In this document: positions 37,501 to 50,745 of the stretch, one piece after another
How positions within the stretch are numbered: position 1 is the stretch's first letter
How the letters are laid out: the number at the start of each line of letters is the position of its first letter
From: Prunella strophiata
Lineage: Eukaryota; Chordata; Aves; Passeriformes; Prunellidae
Direction of reading: 5' to 3'
NCBI GenBank assembly: GCA_036583965.1
Contig: JAZBQD010000013.1
Location: 5,124,144-5,188,143, forward strand
Length of the DNA: 64,000 bases
Position numbers and translations under genes: made by a program
Notes under the pieces: generated by a model
The model's input: only the letters and a program-made list of their open reading frames with translations
What the model was told of the DNA's origin: nothing
Database searches by the model: none

Positions 37501-40500
37501 CAAATGGCTGAACAAATATTTCTGCTGGAAATTTCTACCAAAATAAATTTTCACTAGTGTCTGTGATTTTTTGGCTTTTCACACTTTCCCAGACATAGAT
37601 GTTCACATACAAATTCATTTGTATGACTTTATAGCCAAAAAAACCCTGAAAAAGTCAAACTACATCTAGGTGAGATTTGGAGGGTTATTTCAATTAATAT
37701 TCACTGTTGCTATTTCATTAGATTTATTCATTCTAATTAGCAGCGATTTAAAGAGAAAATCCTGCTTTCATTGCCTCAAGGCACACAGAGCCAGCAACTG
37801 GGGCTGGCTTTAACACATTCTCCCTCCACAGGGGAAGGGACCTTCCCCATACAAATACCAAAAGGATTCAGATCCACTTCATCCCCAGGGTCTGCTCCCT
37901 GTAGGATTTTTCCACATTATCTTAGGCATGTGACAGATGGGATTGTTGGGGGGACAGTGGTAGCATGGAAGAAATGGAAGGACACAAGGAACTTTAGGGC
38001 AGCACTGCGGGGAAATTAATTCTTCCTGCACACAACACAGACTGCCAGGATTTGGGTTTGATGGCAAATTTTTGCTCGTAGGTTTGCAGAGCTGTCACCT
38101 CGATTCAGGAAGGGAAACCACTCACAGACTTGTGCAAAGCCTCGCCAAAATCCCAGCTTCTCCACCGGATCATGCTCAGCTATTCCAAAAAAATCTGATT
38201 GCAGAAGAACCAGCTTAAAATGGCTCCCAGCATGAAGTCAGTGTTTGTCCTGATTTGGTTGTGGACATGGGAGGTACATCAGGGGAAGATTCTCCCCTGT
38301 GGCCCGTTCCATGGAGCTCCCATGGAGGTCAGGGAAGTTTTCTGCATGGGTTGAATGCAGGAAGGCGCTGGGAATCTGCTCTGCAGTGACGGCATCTGCA
38401 TTGCAGATTGGAGAGGGGAATTTTGCCCTAAGTGCCAAATCTCATCTTTTAGAGCAAAACTATTTTTGTTTTATACAAGTGCAGAAAGTTATCATCTGGG
38501 TAATACAGAACTGAGGAGTTTAGAAGTGAAAAAAACAAGTAACTGCCCTGCCATTTTGCTAAGTAATTAAAAATGCTTTTTTCTAAGTTATTTTTTAAAA
38601 TATTTTTGTTCCCACACATTTCTAAGACTAGCAGTGGTGACACAGGGCATATATATTTATTTTGTTGCTAATTTTCAAAACTACTTGGGAAGTTTGACCT
38701 AATGTGTAAAGATAACTCTTCACTATTGATGTGGTAAAAGCCAGCACCATTCAGGAGCAAACTATAATCAACAAAGTTAGCAGAGATTTTGTTCTGATAG
38801 GAACAGTGTGCAGTCATATCAGTACAACATTTCCTGTCAGTTTAGAACAAGAAGAGAATGCAATATAAAATTTAAATGCTGAAATTACAGCAAGAATTAA
38901 GGTGTGGGTACACACATACTCCCTCACTCAAATTTTGGGATAAATTTCAGAATTAACCCATTTGGTCAAGACTAGCATAAGGATCATGGAACATTCCATT
39001 CCACCTTTACAGCAACAGACAGTGTTTGAAAAATAAAACCCTCCCTTTTTCTCTATTTCTACCCCAGACAGTGCTTTGTCCTCCTCTCCCCCACCACCCC
39101 TTTAATGATAAACCCAACATGTAATTTTCTGCCATTTCAAAGCCCAGTTTAAGTATAGGTTTAACAAACACTGACAAGGAGCAGCTACATTTACTGATAC
39201 ACCTGATGATCTGAAAAATAGCTACTTCTGTTTCCCCAGTAAGTGTGGTGGAAGCTTTGGGTTGTGTTTCAGCTGAAAATGCATTTCTTCAGTACAAATA
39301 TGTTTTGTAGCAATGGCTTGAAGTGAGGAGTGTGGTGGTGGAGCAGTAAGAGGGGCAGCTTTGGCAATGTCAATGACTAGAGAACTCAAAAAGAATTTGC
39401 TTTGGCATCCAAACTGCCTTTGAAAATTTAATACAGTGAGTCCATGCAAGAGGCTTCAGCCTCGAGTGCACTATCAAACAATCTGTGGGGAGACTGGCAA
39501 AAGACAGCCTGGACAACACTTGGAGCAGTCCTGCTACTTCTTTTCCATTGGTTTGAAGATGGTGATTCCTTTAACCTGCACCAGTGATAAATTATATTGT
39601 TCAGATATTTGTAAAACCCTGTGTGTGAGCAGCCAGCTCTGACCACCTTCGCCCTGCCTGACCTCAAGAAATCCCAACAGATTTTTATGTGGGCACTTGA
39701 GTCTGTGAATTGCAACTTATCCTGGTATCCACTGAGCAAACCAGTGTATCCAGCAAAGAGGTGAACAGGACAACAGACCCAGAGAGTTCTGCTCCATATC
39801 AGTGCTCAAAGATGCTGGGTTTCACCATTGGGTTTTTCTTTCTCTGTTGGTATATGTGCCCTTTAGGCTGACACTCCTCCCAACGACCCCTGTGTTAATC
39901 CAAACTCTCTGTGGCTTGGATGAAGTAGATAATGACTTTGTCTGAGATTTGGCATAACAGCAAATAAAATTTAGCCCTGACACCAGAAGCATTTGAGAGA
40001 AGGGACAGTCTTAATAATTGCTTGTAAACAAGCCATCAGTTCCCCTGAAAAAAGGCTTTTACACTGTTTTCAGTGTCCAATTTCACAAGATGGCATTCTG
40101 TGATGTTTTCTGTATGAGGTGGCTCTTCCTCATCCCTGTTATACAGACCCTGAACTGTCAATTAATGAGCAAAGGAGTGAAACCCACCTATCCACCAGGC
40201 ATTGCCTGCACCTTTCTATCAGAGAAACAATTACCTCACTCTGCCTCAGAAAATGAAAACAGGGGAAGAAGGAACTCTTCCTGACATACTTGTTTTGAAC
40301 ACGGTGTGCATTTCTCCCATCCTCTATCAATACAGTTAGATCATGTTCTGTTTTCATCAGGTTACAGAACATTTCACTCTGTCAGCATGAGATAATTTGC
40401 AAGCGAGGTGATAGATCTCCCTTGCTGAAATAAAGGATCTTGTCATGCTACTTAACAAAGCTCTGATTCTAATCACGTCTATCACTATTTGGTTCTGAAA

Positions 40501-41770
40501 TTTGCTGGAGTATTTACATTAAGTAAAACAAAGTGATCTGCACAGACAATCTGAAAGGGAAAAAGAGGCTTTCAAGATTAAAAAAATGAGCTACAGACAA
40601 ACCCTTCAGAAGAGAACCTGGTAGGACTTTGAAAGTTGCCATTTAAACTCTTGTAGTAATCTCTCTAAGATTTAGTGAGGAAAAAAGGGTTTTGAAAGAG
40701 ACAAATCAAAATTTAATTATGTTAAAAATGACTTAAGAAATACTACACTCTTCTCCTTTCATTTGGTCCAGGAATGATGGATGTCTTGCAAGAGCAGTGA
40801 GTCATGAGGCAGGCGATGAATAAGCTGTGGGAAATTCTTCTTTCAGTTAATACTGATTAGTTCTGAATGGGCTCACTCTACACCTTTCTTACATGCAAAT
40901 ATTCATACTTCAGAGCCAAGAGAATATTGGGTGTGCATCCTGGGAATTATTCACATGACCAAATTTGCAAAAGTTGATGCCTCTAATTGATATCTGTGTT
41001 TTGTAAGAAAATGCATTTGTGGATGGGAATGACCAAATTATGCTCAAGTCACCTGTATTCATCCCTGTGAATTAATTTATAAGCAGCCTTTGGAATGCTA
41101 TGATAACAGCTTTTCTGTGTAATAGTCCTTAAATTCTTTACAAGCACCAATTATGGTGTGGGGATTGTTACCCTCATTTCACATGCACAGAAATGGAAGA
41201 GCAAAGCCAGGCAAGGACTCTGCATCAGTGACAAAATCTGGACTAACTCATTATCTTCAGCTCAGAGAAGAGAAAATGAAGACAGAGATGTAAATCCCCA
41301 GTGCCATGGATAAAATGGATGAAATATTATTATTTGCTGTTTCTCACATTACTGTGATTAAGGAGCCATGGTGAAGAAATCTGATAAATCCGTTTTAAAC
41401 CAGACAAAACAAGGGTTTTTCTTCATAATTGAAACTGTGGGATTCACTGATGCAGGATGTTGTGGAGGCACTAGGATCTGAAAGGACTTAAGCTATTTCA
41501 TGGAGGAGTGATCCCCTGACAGTTATTAAACACGATGGTTTATGTGCATCCCTCCTGTAGGGACACACATAAACCACCACCTGTCAGGAGCCAGGAGGAT
41601 TCAGCAGTAGGATCTTATGCTATGCAGAGCCCTCCCACAGCTGGAATTTTCCCAGTTACTGGGTTTATGTCATTTGTGTGCCATAGACATCGAGGTCAGA
41701 GGGGAGCCCTGGTGTTCCCAGGGAGTTTTTTTCAAAGATTTTCTGCTTTGACCAGGAGTAGAGAAGACAC
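31564..41770. other. Intergenic DNA, no gene or CR1 recognised
   Basis: Ten kilobases of AT-rich sequence with short open frames only. The stretch at about 40.78-41.10 kb lacks repeat words and includes an octamer (ATGCAAAT, near 40.9 kb) and TTAATT-type motifs, so it may be regulatory. No exon can be supported. Confidence 0.5.
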
Positions 41771-42213
41771 AGAGCTGTTGGAGTGAGCCCAGATGGAGCA
41801 TCTCTTCTACAAGGAAAGGCTGAAACAATTGGAATTGTTCTGCCTGGGAAAGAGGAGCTTTGGGGTGACCTGATTGTGGCCTTTTAGTGCCTGAAGGAGT
41901 CCACAAGAAACATGTAGAGAGACCATACACAAGGGCTTGGAAAGGCAGGACACAGGGAATGGCTTCCCACTGCCAGTGGGCAGGGTTAGATGGGATACTG
42001 GGAAGAAACCCTTCTGTGAGGGTGGTGAGGCCCTGGCACAGGGTGCCCAGAGAAGCTGTGGCTGCCCCTCTCCTGGAAGTGTCCAAGGTCAGATTGGATG
42101 GGGCTTGGAGCAACCTGGGATAGTGAGAGGTGTCCCTGCCCATGGCAGGGGGTTTGGAAATAGATGATCTTTAAAGGTCCTTCCAACCCAACCATTCCCT
42201 GATTCTGATTCTA
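41771..42213 (+). mobile_element. CR1 LINE 3' end, about 440 bp, plus orientation
   Basis: CR1 words run in order: GAGCTGTTGGAGTGAGCCCA, GGGGTGACCTGATTGTGGCC, GTGAGGCCCTGGCACAGGGT, AGAAGCTGTGGCTGCCCCTC, CCCTGCCCATGGCAGGGGGT and CCTTCCAACCCAACCATTCC, ending GATTCTGATTCT. The usual segment between the GTGAGCCCA and CATCTCTTCTAC words looks deleted. It holds only the terminal 3' region, with no intact reverse transcriptase frame. Confidence 0.92.
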
Positions 42214-42939
42214 AAATCACAGACACAAATGCCTGTATCAAGACATCAGAAAGACATCTGGATTTGAATCAAGTCCACAGGATGGATTTCGATTCTATGT
42301 ACTGCCCTGGGGAAGGAGCAGCCAAAATATCACAGAAATATCCCACTTGAAATTCAAAGACAATTAAAGCAAAAAAAGACCTTTAAGCAACAAAAGAGTT
42401 AAAAACATTTACACCCACAGCTTCTAACCCAATATTCATATTAAACTTGACCTTCATCCAATTTTCTCCTTTTCTCCCTCATCCTGTGTATAAATTCTTT
42501 AACTGGGAATGAGCAAACAGTCACAGAGCTGTCCAGAAACCTGGCTGTATTTCCACTATGTAGGACTTGCACATCTGATTATAGAGACCTTACAAGTTTT
42601 TTCTGCCCACTCTGCTCCAGAGAACTTCAGAGAGGAAGGAAGACACCAAGTTCCTGGGAAAAAATGGTTCTGTAAATTTTGCATTTTTTATCAAACCCAG
42701 TTGATGGCTACGTCCCACTTAGGAGAAATCATCCTTCCACAGCCCCTCAGAGAGAGCACCTTGTGTCCAGCACTCAGGCAGAAGAGACTCTGCATTCCCC
42801 AGCTCCCTCTGAACTTTCGACCCCATTGTACCCTGGAACCAGCAGGATTATTTCCACGACCTACTTTCTAATGTTTTCCTGCTGCAGAGTGACATGGCCC
42901 AAGTGCTGCTCAGTGCTGGGGCTTCAACGTGGCAGGAGC
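42214..42939. other. Intergenic spacer between two CR1 copies
   Basis: About 0.7 kb of ordinary AT-rich DNA between two same-orientation CR1 ends. The open frame at 42509-42871 has no recognised motif. Confidence 0.5.
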
Positions 42940-43120
42940 TGCTCAAGTGCCACTGCCCAGGCTCCCCAGGGAATGGGCACGGCCCCAAGGCTGCCAGAGC
43001 TCTGGGAGAATTTGGACAATGCTCCCAGGCACAGGGTGGGATTGTTGGGGTGTCTGTGCAGGGCCAGGGGTTGGACTCAATGATCCTTTGGATCCCTTCA
43101 AGCTCAGCATATTTTGTGAG
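42940..43120 (+). mobile_element. CR1 LINE 3' end, about 180 bp, plus orientation
   Basis: It contains GCAGGAGCTGCTCAAGTGCC, CACTGCCCAGGCTCCCCAGG, GGGCACGGCCCCAAGGCTGC, GGGGTTGGACTCAATGATCC and a CAGCATATTTTGTGAG end. It is the same CR1 type as the tails at 294-706 and 19677-20103, but its 5' part is different. So the 230-bp head of those two elements is not a constant part of this CR1 family. Confidence 0.92.
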
Positions 43121-45193
43121 TCTTTTAAACCTGTATGGGATGGCACAGTACTTGTGAACTCTGTACAGATGCACAACTATTATTTCCTACAAAAGAGCCA
43201 TTAGAAAGCATGTTCTCTGCTGCAGGAAGGTCCCAAGACATTGCAGCAAACAGATTCTCTATAGTCCTCTGTTCCTCAGCCTCATCAACCCTGAAGTCAG
43301 AAAAGCAAGAAAAAAGCCAGACAGAATTTTCCTCATGGCTTTATTAATTAAGCAGCTGTTCCTGTGGGATTAGCATGTGCACATCCTCCTTCAGAGGCAA
43401 ATGTGTGCTCTGCCTTTGAAGCACAGCAAGGTATTGGCTGTCCCACATGCAGCTGCCAGAAGAATGACTATGGTAAAGTGTCTTGTGTGTAAAAGTTCTA
43501 CCTGGTTCAGGGGTGAACTCTGGTCCTTCCCATTGTCTGTGGATACACTTTTACAAGGCAGGCTGTCCTCAAATCGCCCTGGGCTCTGATGTTCATTGTC
43601 CAGACACCCCAAACACTCTAAGGAGTGGTGCCATTCTCTGTGGCCCTGCCTTTGGCCATGCAGAGCAATGGGACAGGTGTGTTGGCTCCTTGGAAGGCTG
43701 AACTTTCTCAGGGAGACAGACTATAGGAAAGGTGGGAATTTCACCCTTCTGCAGGGCTTTAATTCTGCCAGCCTCACTCCTGAATCCATTTCACACTCCA
43801 GGCTGTAGGTAATAGATTGTATCAAAATTCCCAGAGAGAGATTAGAGAAGCTTCTTGTGATTCAGACAAGGAGTAGAGGCACCTCACAGCAGATCCCTTT
43901 GCCACACACAGTGCAGGCAGAGGACAGAGGACCTGTGCTCCTGTACAAGTTTGGTGCTCGAGCCAGGAGCATTCCTGCTGAAATCAGTGAATTTACAGTG
44001 GTGGGCTGGAAAGATCAGCCACACACTGCTTTATCTGAGGGCTGGCTTTGCTTACCTTATGCAATGAGTGGATTCTCCTGGTCACAGCCTTGTCTTTATT
44101 GGGCATTTTAATAGGTCTGTAAGTCAGGCAGGAGCTGACCCAGCATTGCTGTTTGACTGACACGTTTGAACTGACTTCTCTTCTATTTTAAGTTCCTTTT
44201 TGAGATCAGAATAGCTGAGTTTTTCCTTGTAATTGTCAGTACAGCTTTAATTACTGTCTGAACAGCTCCCAGCAGCTTCTCTACATTACTGCTGCTTGAC
44301 AGGACTGTAAAAGCAGAGATATACCCAAGAGCAGGAGGTCCCTGCCTTTGTGGCCATTGGCCTCCATATTTAACAGGAGGGAAAAGAGGAACAAATCCCA
44401 AGCACTCAGCCAGGCTGGAGCCTTCCCTGGGCTTCAGTGACACAGTTTCCATCTTGTTTCATGTGATGCCTCTTTGGTCCCCAGAAGTTTCTCTGGTCTC
44501 TAATATTACACTGTCCCTGTATTTCCTGATGGAGTCCTGAATCCTTCTGGAGTCCCCTGATCCCAACCTGAACCCAGCCACTTTAGCTCATGCTCTTCCC
44601 CTGTGCTTTCTTCTACCACAGTTCCAACAGGCAACACCACTGACATTCAGTCCCTGCAATTGCCATCCCTCCACTGCCACCACTGCTCTCCATCTCTCTG
44701 TCCTCTCAGCACCAAAAAAAGGCTACACTGCTCTTCATGTGAGAAAAAAGTCATCCTAGGATCTATAAAAATGGCAAATGTCATGTAGGGATGCCTCCCC
44801 AAATAATCAGATGTACATTTCTAAAAATATTATGAATTATTAAAATACTTGGTCTGTCCACAGGCAGTAACTTTTTTTGTTCCTTTGTGGTTTATGTTGA
44901 ATAAATGCTCAAGGAACTCAGAGTTATGTAAACCTAAAGGAATAATCTACACAATTTTTTTCAAGAGAAGCCAAAAAGCAAGGACAAGCCATATGAGAAA
45001 TTCCTGAATAAGGCAAATGTCTTGGGGTTATAATAAAACCAAGAATTGCCATCAAGTGGAATTCATCACCAAGTTTACACTGAGCTTTTTGCATCATTTA
45101 AGCACAAGTACAGGAGATTCATTCCACCCCCAGAATGTACAACACAACCCCAACACTCCTACTCCAAAGAACATGTAGGGAAATTGTCAGGAT
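43121..45193. other. Intergenic DNA, nothing recognised
   Basis: About 2 kb without a recognisable gene, RNA or transposon. Open frames are short. Confidence 0.5.
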
Positions 45194-45440
45194 GAGAATT
45201 GTTAAGGTTGGAAAACACTTCCAAGGTCATCACATCCAACCTTTGACCCCCATGTTCACTAAAACACGTCATGAAGAGCCCATAAGCCTCCACTTACTTT
45301 TTGAACACTTCCAGGGATGCTGACTCCACCCCTGCCTGCCCTGTAGAGTCTGTTCCAATGTTTAACCACTCTTCCAGTGAAGACATTTTTCCTGGTATGC
45401 AGCCTGAACAACCCCTGGTGCAACTTGAGACCATTTCCCA
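45194..45440 (-). mobile_element. CR1 LINE 3' end, antisense, about 250 bp
   Basis: GAGAATTGTTAAGGTTGGAA, CATCACATCCAACCTTTGAC, TTTTTGAACACTTCCAGGGA, TGCTGACTCCACCCCTGCCT and CAGTGAAGACATTTTTCCTG match the reverse complement of a CR1 subfamily distinct from the one at 42940. It is moderately diverged. Confidence 0.9.
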
Positions 45441-48300
45441 ATGATGGGGATTTGAGGGTGGCTGTGTCCTGAAGAAACATTTCCCAGGCTTTGTCTGAAC
45501 CAGAGGATAAAATTGTTGGAATAACTCTGAAGCTTAATATTGGTTTACATTCAAAGACTTGTGTGTTTGCAGAGGCTAAAGCACTTCCAAGCCTGGCTCA
45601 TCTCCACAGTCAGGCCTTTTTGGAGCAAGTTCAGAGCCTTCTGTGCACCCCTGCTGAACCCCCAGCCTGAGGCTGAGGGAGAACCCCCCTAGGAAAACAT
45701 GGGAATCCAGGGGGGAACAGGTGAGTTGTTTCACCTACTTCACATCTCCACAAATAGAGCAGGGTAAAACAACAGCCAGAAAGTGAAACTACTCTGAAAA
45801 TCTGAGGTAACACTGTGAACAGTTCAGAGCACTTCTCTAGAGCACGAGGAAACCCGGTAGCAGGATCTGTTTGTTCTTCCCTGGTAAATTTCTCTCCTGT
45901 GGAAATCCATAACAAACACTGTTTAAAGAGTTATAGCCCTGAGTAATCTCGATGGCACCCAGCCAGTATCACTGATTCTGTAGGAGGCCTCTTGGAGACA
46001 TATTTGGAACTAGTCTTGACTGACACTTATCCTTCTCCCTCATGCTATAAAAAGAGTGCATTTGCCTGTGTTGTTTTTAAATGAACTATTTTTGTTCATG
46101 TTATGGAGGAAAACCCAACGCACACATCATTAACGAGCCTCTGAAAATAAGACAGTGTTACTGGAGTATCTACATTTCAAGTTTTTCATAACCCAAAGGG
46201 AAACACTAAAGTGGTTTGTTTATTGACATGTAGAAAACATCAGAATTCATCACCAACTTTTGACTTGTGTTGTTCTTTCCTAAAGAGATGAGAAAAAAGG
46301 AATTCTCACAAATGTTTTCTAGAGGCAGAGCACAGACTGAGCACAGACACCAAACTGCAGGAGAAGCTGCCGTGGCAGGGTGAAACGTCTGGAGGAGATC
46401 TGTGCCTCAGGATTAGGCATTGAATTGCCCTTCTTCAAAGTCTTACCTCTCTAACCTTGCTTTCCAACCTTTCCATCACCAAATATCCACATGAGGTTTC
46501 TCCCTTGATTGTGAAGCAGAAAAATCAAAAATTTCTTGTAGTATCAGCTTTGTGATTCTTTTTGTTCTCCGTAACAGAACACCCAGAAACCAGAAAATCT
46601 GTCATGAATTAAATGTGTTTAGGCTTAAATGATTTTAAAACACTCACTCCCTATAAAACTATTGTAGTAGTACAATTCTATGATATATAGAATTAATTTA
46701 CATTGTAAGTTCATTGAATGCTTTAATAAACATGGCATTTTGCTGGGCATTCTCCTTCTGCTCCAGCTCCAGCCCAACTCCAAAGTAGCCATTCCTGCAC
46801 AAAGGGATGTGAAATGTTCAGAGTCTGGGGTTGCAGGTGCATCAGAGAACACTGTGGGAATCACAGTGCAGAGAAGTTGCTGTTTTGTTCAGAGATCTGT
46901 CATGGCTCCAAACCCAATGCTCAGAGGAAGAACTGCCAAACAGGAGTGGGTAGAAGAGAACAGTGAGTAGGAACTCTGATCTGGAGTAGAAATCCTGGAG
47001 TGACATAACCAGGGATGTCAGTCCTTTCAGTTTCAGTAAAAGAGACACAAAATTTGTCTTCTTGAAACTCACTTTGTGTTGCTGGGTTGTAAATAAATTA
47101 TTTTTCCCACAACATGATTTTGCTTACTGAATGTGAAGGGACAGGGGATTCCCTCTGCTCCCCACTACACTGGGGCTTTCTCAGCATTACCTCTGCTGGA
47201 GAGCCATAACCAGTGCTGGAGAATTCAAGAGCAGGAGATCCAAAACAAGGATGGCAGGGGATAGAGAACCACATGCATCTCTCTTGGAGGAGAACTCACT
47301 GATAAACCAACTGTCTCAAGGGAATTTGCTTTTCCATCTATGTTGCTGCTTTCAGGCCTGAAAATCATAACTTTATAAGGAGACTGGCCTGCAAAGGCTG
47401 AGAGATTTAGGAACACCTGAGTCAAATTCTTACTCAGAATTCAAATAACAAAGGAAAAGTAATAAAACCCCTAAACAAAGATGGTTTTACTCCACCTTCT
47501 TCCATTCCCCTGGGAATAGGAAATCCATCCCTAAGTTCCCCTCTCTAAGCTGCTGATGCCAGGTTTTTCTCCTCTTACTTGATACTACTGGCATTTCCAT
47601 CATTCAAGAGCACTTAATTTATGGCCCTTGAGTTTCCTTTCTTTCAGAGCCAATAATTTGAGCAGGGAAGGTTCAGCACCAGGTACTGCTGCCATCACTG
47701 CCATTGGTCTGTGCTGACCTTTGGCAAGTTATTTAACCTCCTGATGTCTCCATTTGCCAGCCTGATGAATGGTGATGAAAACCACCTCACAATAATGTAC
47801 TTTTTAAAAAAAGTTATTAAATACTTGGCAATTACTGGATAAAGATGATTCTTAGCCCTTCAACACGGCTCCATCTCTTAGCAGATATTCAAAGTAGCTT
47901 TTGTCCATGCTTGGTGCCCAGCCACTTTTGAAGTGACAAGTTAATTTTCACAGGAGAACAACACCTTGTGCACATCTCTGTTGCCTGTCCTCCTTTCCCA
48001 GACACACAGCCTCTGCTGCACTTACTTCTCAAGCACAGTGAAATACACACAGCCCTTGTTTCTAGGTCAGCTAACCGTGACAGCTTATTTGAAATGGGAA
48101 TAAAACAAAAGATGGGTGGATTTAATTTTTTAATGTATCGGTGTTCCATTCATTCCTCTTTTTACTTATCATTCACCTCCAAGAATCATCTTTGACTTCA
48201 CTTGCTCTTGTGTAATGCTCAAATTACCAACAGCTGGTCAAATAGCAGTTTCTAAGCGGTGACCCCAAATTCCTGGAGAACCACAGAAGACACAGAAATG

Positions 48301-48357
48301 TGACCTGACCTGCTTAACCCTGTCTGACCTCCCTGGCCATGCAGCCTGACCTGACCT
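48301..48357. promoter_or_regulatory. Cluster of five TGACCT words
   Basis: TGACCT occurs at 48301, 48306, 48325, 48347 and 48352; the first and last pairs overlap by one base as TGACCTGACCT. TGACCT is the reverse complement of the nuclear-receptor half-site AGGTCA. The overlapped spacing does not suit a standard direct-repeat dimer, so a degenerate pentamer repeat is just as likely. Confidence 0.3.
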
Positions 48358-50417
48358 CACTCCTTTTATTCCTCACAACATGCTTTAATAGATTCCACCA
48401 GAGGAAAGCAGTGGGGGGAGAAGGAGTCAGTCTGCCTTAATGTCTTATTTCAGAGAAGTGTTTCCTTAGCTAAACATCATAACTCTCAACAGTGATTTCC
48501 AAATTGCTGGAACATTACCTCCCACCTTGCCACTGCAATCACTGCTTTGCCTGGGTTATTCAGGAGTACTCCAGAGCCACTGTGCCTTTGCCAGCAGCAC
48601 CTCAGAGAAAACACAACATATTCCTCAGCAAGGATTTCTTGCTATCACAGAAAACATCTTGTTCTGCAGAAAATAGTGCTTGGGAATTTTATCCATCAGT
48701 CTGATAAACACTGCCACTTCTGCTTGGATTTGCTGGGAGAGGACAGGGAGGTGTCAGTTTGCTGCCATATGATCCTCACCATAACTTAATAATAAATAAT
48801 CCCAGAGAGTTGCAAGAGCAAGCCATCCCTCACAAGACAGAGCCAGGATTAGCATTGACCACACCTCTGGATTTCAGCCAGTGGCTCCTCATCACTTACT
48901 CCCTGTTTCCAGAGCATGGAGATCCTCCTGTCTTTCCAGGAGACCTGTATTTGCAGGCAGGCTTGGAAACTCAAAGACATAACAGATGTCTCCCTCCCCT
49001 TTAAATTTCTGCTTTTTCTCCACTTACATAATGCTAATTAATTTGGGCTGAAATCTCTCCGATTCCTTGCTTGCACAGCACACATTCCAGACTTGCTGCT
49101 CTCATAGGCAGTCTGAGCAGCATTACACTGAATGTCCCTGCCAAATTCACTGTGCTCTTGTAACTAAGCCCCAGGTCTCCTCTTGTCCCCAGAATATTAA
49201 ATATCCCTGGTTTTCAGTAAGGAAGTAGTGTAGCATAATCATTTCCACTGAGAGGTAAATGCTGTTTTCCAGAATAATCATTCAAAAGCATTTCTTAATT
49301 ACTATAAAGAAAGTATTCTGTCATCCCAAGGAGAAAGATCTTTAAAATTAGGTGCACACACAAGGGAAATGGAAGGAATCCATGCCAAGGAGATCCTATG
49401 TATGGAAATTCAGTCACTCAATGAAGTTCTACCTAAAGGTAGAGAGGGACTCATGGGAATGCCAAACATTTTATCTGAGAAAATGGGTTATCCCATGTCA
49501 CTCTGCTGATCAGGATGATTCTATAGTTTTGGCACCACAAGATGTGTGGGAAGAGCTGGCAACTTGAAGCTCTACTGCTCTTCATGCTTAGCTGGCAGCA
49601 GCCAGGCCATGTCTGATGGGCAAAATGGATGCTGGAAAATCCCAGTACATGATGCCCAGAGACTTCAGCACATCCAGAGAGACAGAGCTGGGCTGAGGGA
49701 ATCCAGCACCCAACGCTACTGTCAGCACTGTGGAAACTCATGTTAATTTCTAAGTGGGCCCCCACAGGAGGTTTGGAAAACAATGCAGCCCTTCCAGCAA
49801 TTAGAAGCAGACTTCTTTAAAAGAATATGAGAAAGCAAACCAGCTAGCCAAAAGACAGCTTCCAATGCCCAAGACTTTTACAAAATTTGTCCCAGTAGTC
49901 CAGCAATAGAAGGGAAAAAAGCCATGGCATTGGGCTGGATATCTGATTTTGAAATTCCCAATGGCCACAGCATTGTGTTTGCCTTGCAACAGTTCTAAGC
50001 CCAAGATAATGAACAAATCCCTATGATCAGCAAGAGTATGAATATCTGTTTGACTGCTGAACTTGTGCACTGGGCTTCCCTTTATTTTATCCACCCATTT
50101 TCTTCATGTTGGAAATCTTCCAAGACAGCTTGGTTTCTTGTTTGGAAAGCATAGGGCACAGAAATAGTGTCTTACTCTCATCAAGCCTTTTTTTTCCGTG
50201 AAGAAAATCAATTTTAGTCCAGTCAAAACACATATTCAGCCCTAAAGAACAAATTCCCATAGTCTCTCTTTTCCTGAAGTGCCTGTTCTTACTGATCCCT
50301 GGGCTGTTGTTCACTCAGAGCCTCTAGACCTTTAGAATCTCCTCACAAATGCCTGGTTCTTCACATTAAATAGACATAGGTTGAAATTAAAATTATACTT
50401 CCTGAATCATTTAATAA

Positions 50418-50429
50418 TTTGACGTCAAA
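50418..50429. promoter_or_regulatory. 12-bp palindrome containing a CRE (TGACGTCA)
   Basis: TTTGACGTCAAA is a perfect 12-bp palindrome with a full CREB/ATF core, in AT-rich intergenic DNA. It is the second such site upstream of MED13L in this window. Function is inferred. Confidence 0.4.
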
Positions 50430-50745
50430 ACTGTGGAGACAACCTCCCTCCTTAAGAGTCCTTCCAAAGCTGGCAGCAGGGCACAAATGCACTTTCCTAA
50501 TCACTCAATCAGCTGGGAGAAAATAATTTCTTGTTTGGAACTGATATGATGCTTGCTTTAAAAGAGGCAGGCTTTCCTTCAGATTCCAGGAAGAGCTACT
50601 GTAGGAGAAGAGGAGGATATGTTTTCCTTCTCCACCATCCATTGTTTACACATCTGTACACTCAGAGAGAGCTTTACTGCTGCTGTGCATCCCTTTTTGA
50701 AGGGGTTGATCAGTTGCTGTATCTCTGTTAACAATTGGATTGGGA

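Larger units (their letters stand above)
45441..50744. other. Intergenic DNA with two small motif clusters
   Basis: No gene or mobile element is recognised. It holds the palindromic CRE at 50418-50429 and a TGACCT cluster at 48301-48357, both listed separately. The stretch 45.95-46.17 kb lacks repeat words and may be conserved, but that is untested. Confidence 0.5.

Noticed and set aside
49801..50314. Two adjacent minus-strand open frames considered as a retroviral gag/pol remnant
   Set aside because: No protease, reverse transcriptase or zinc-knuckle motif is visible and there are no LTRs near.
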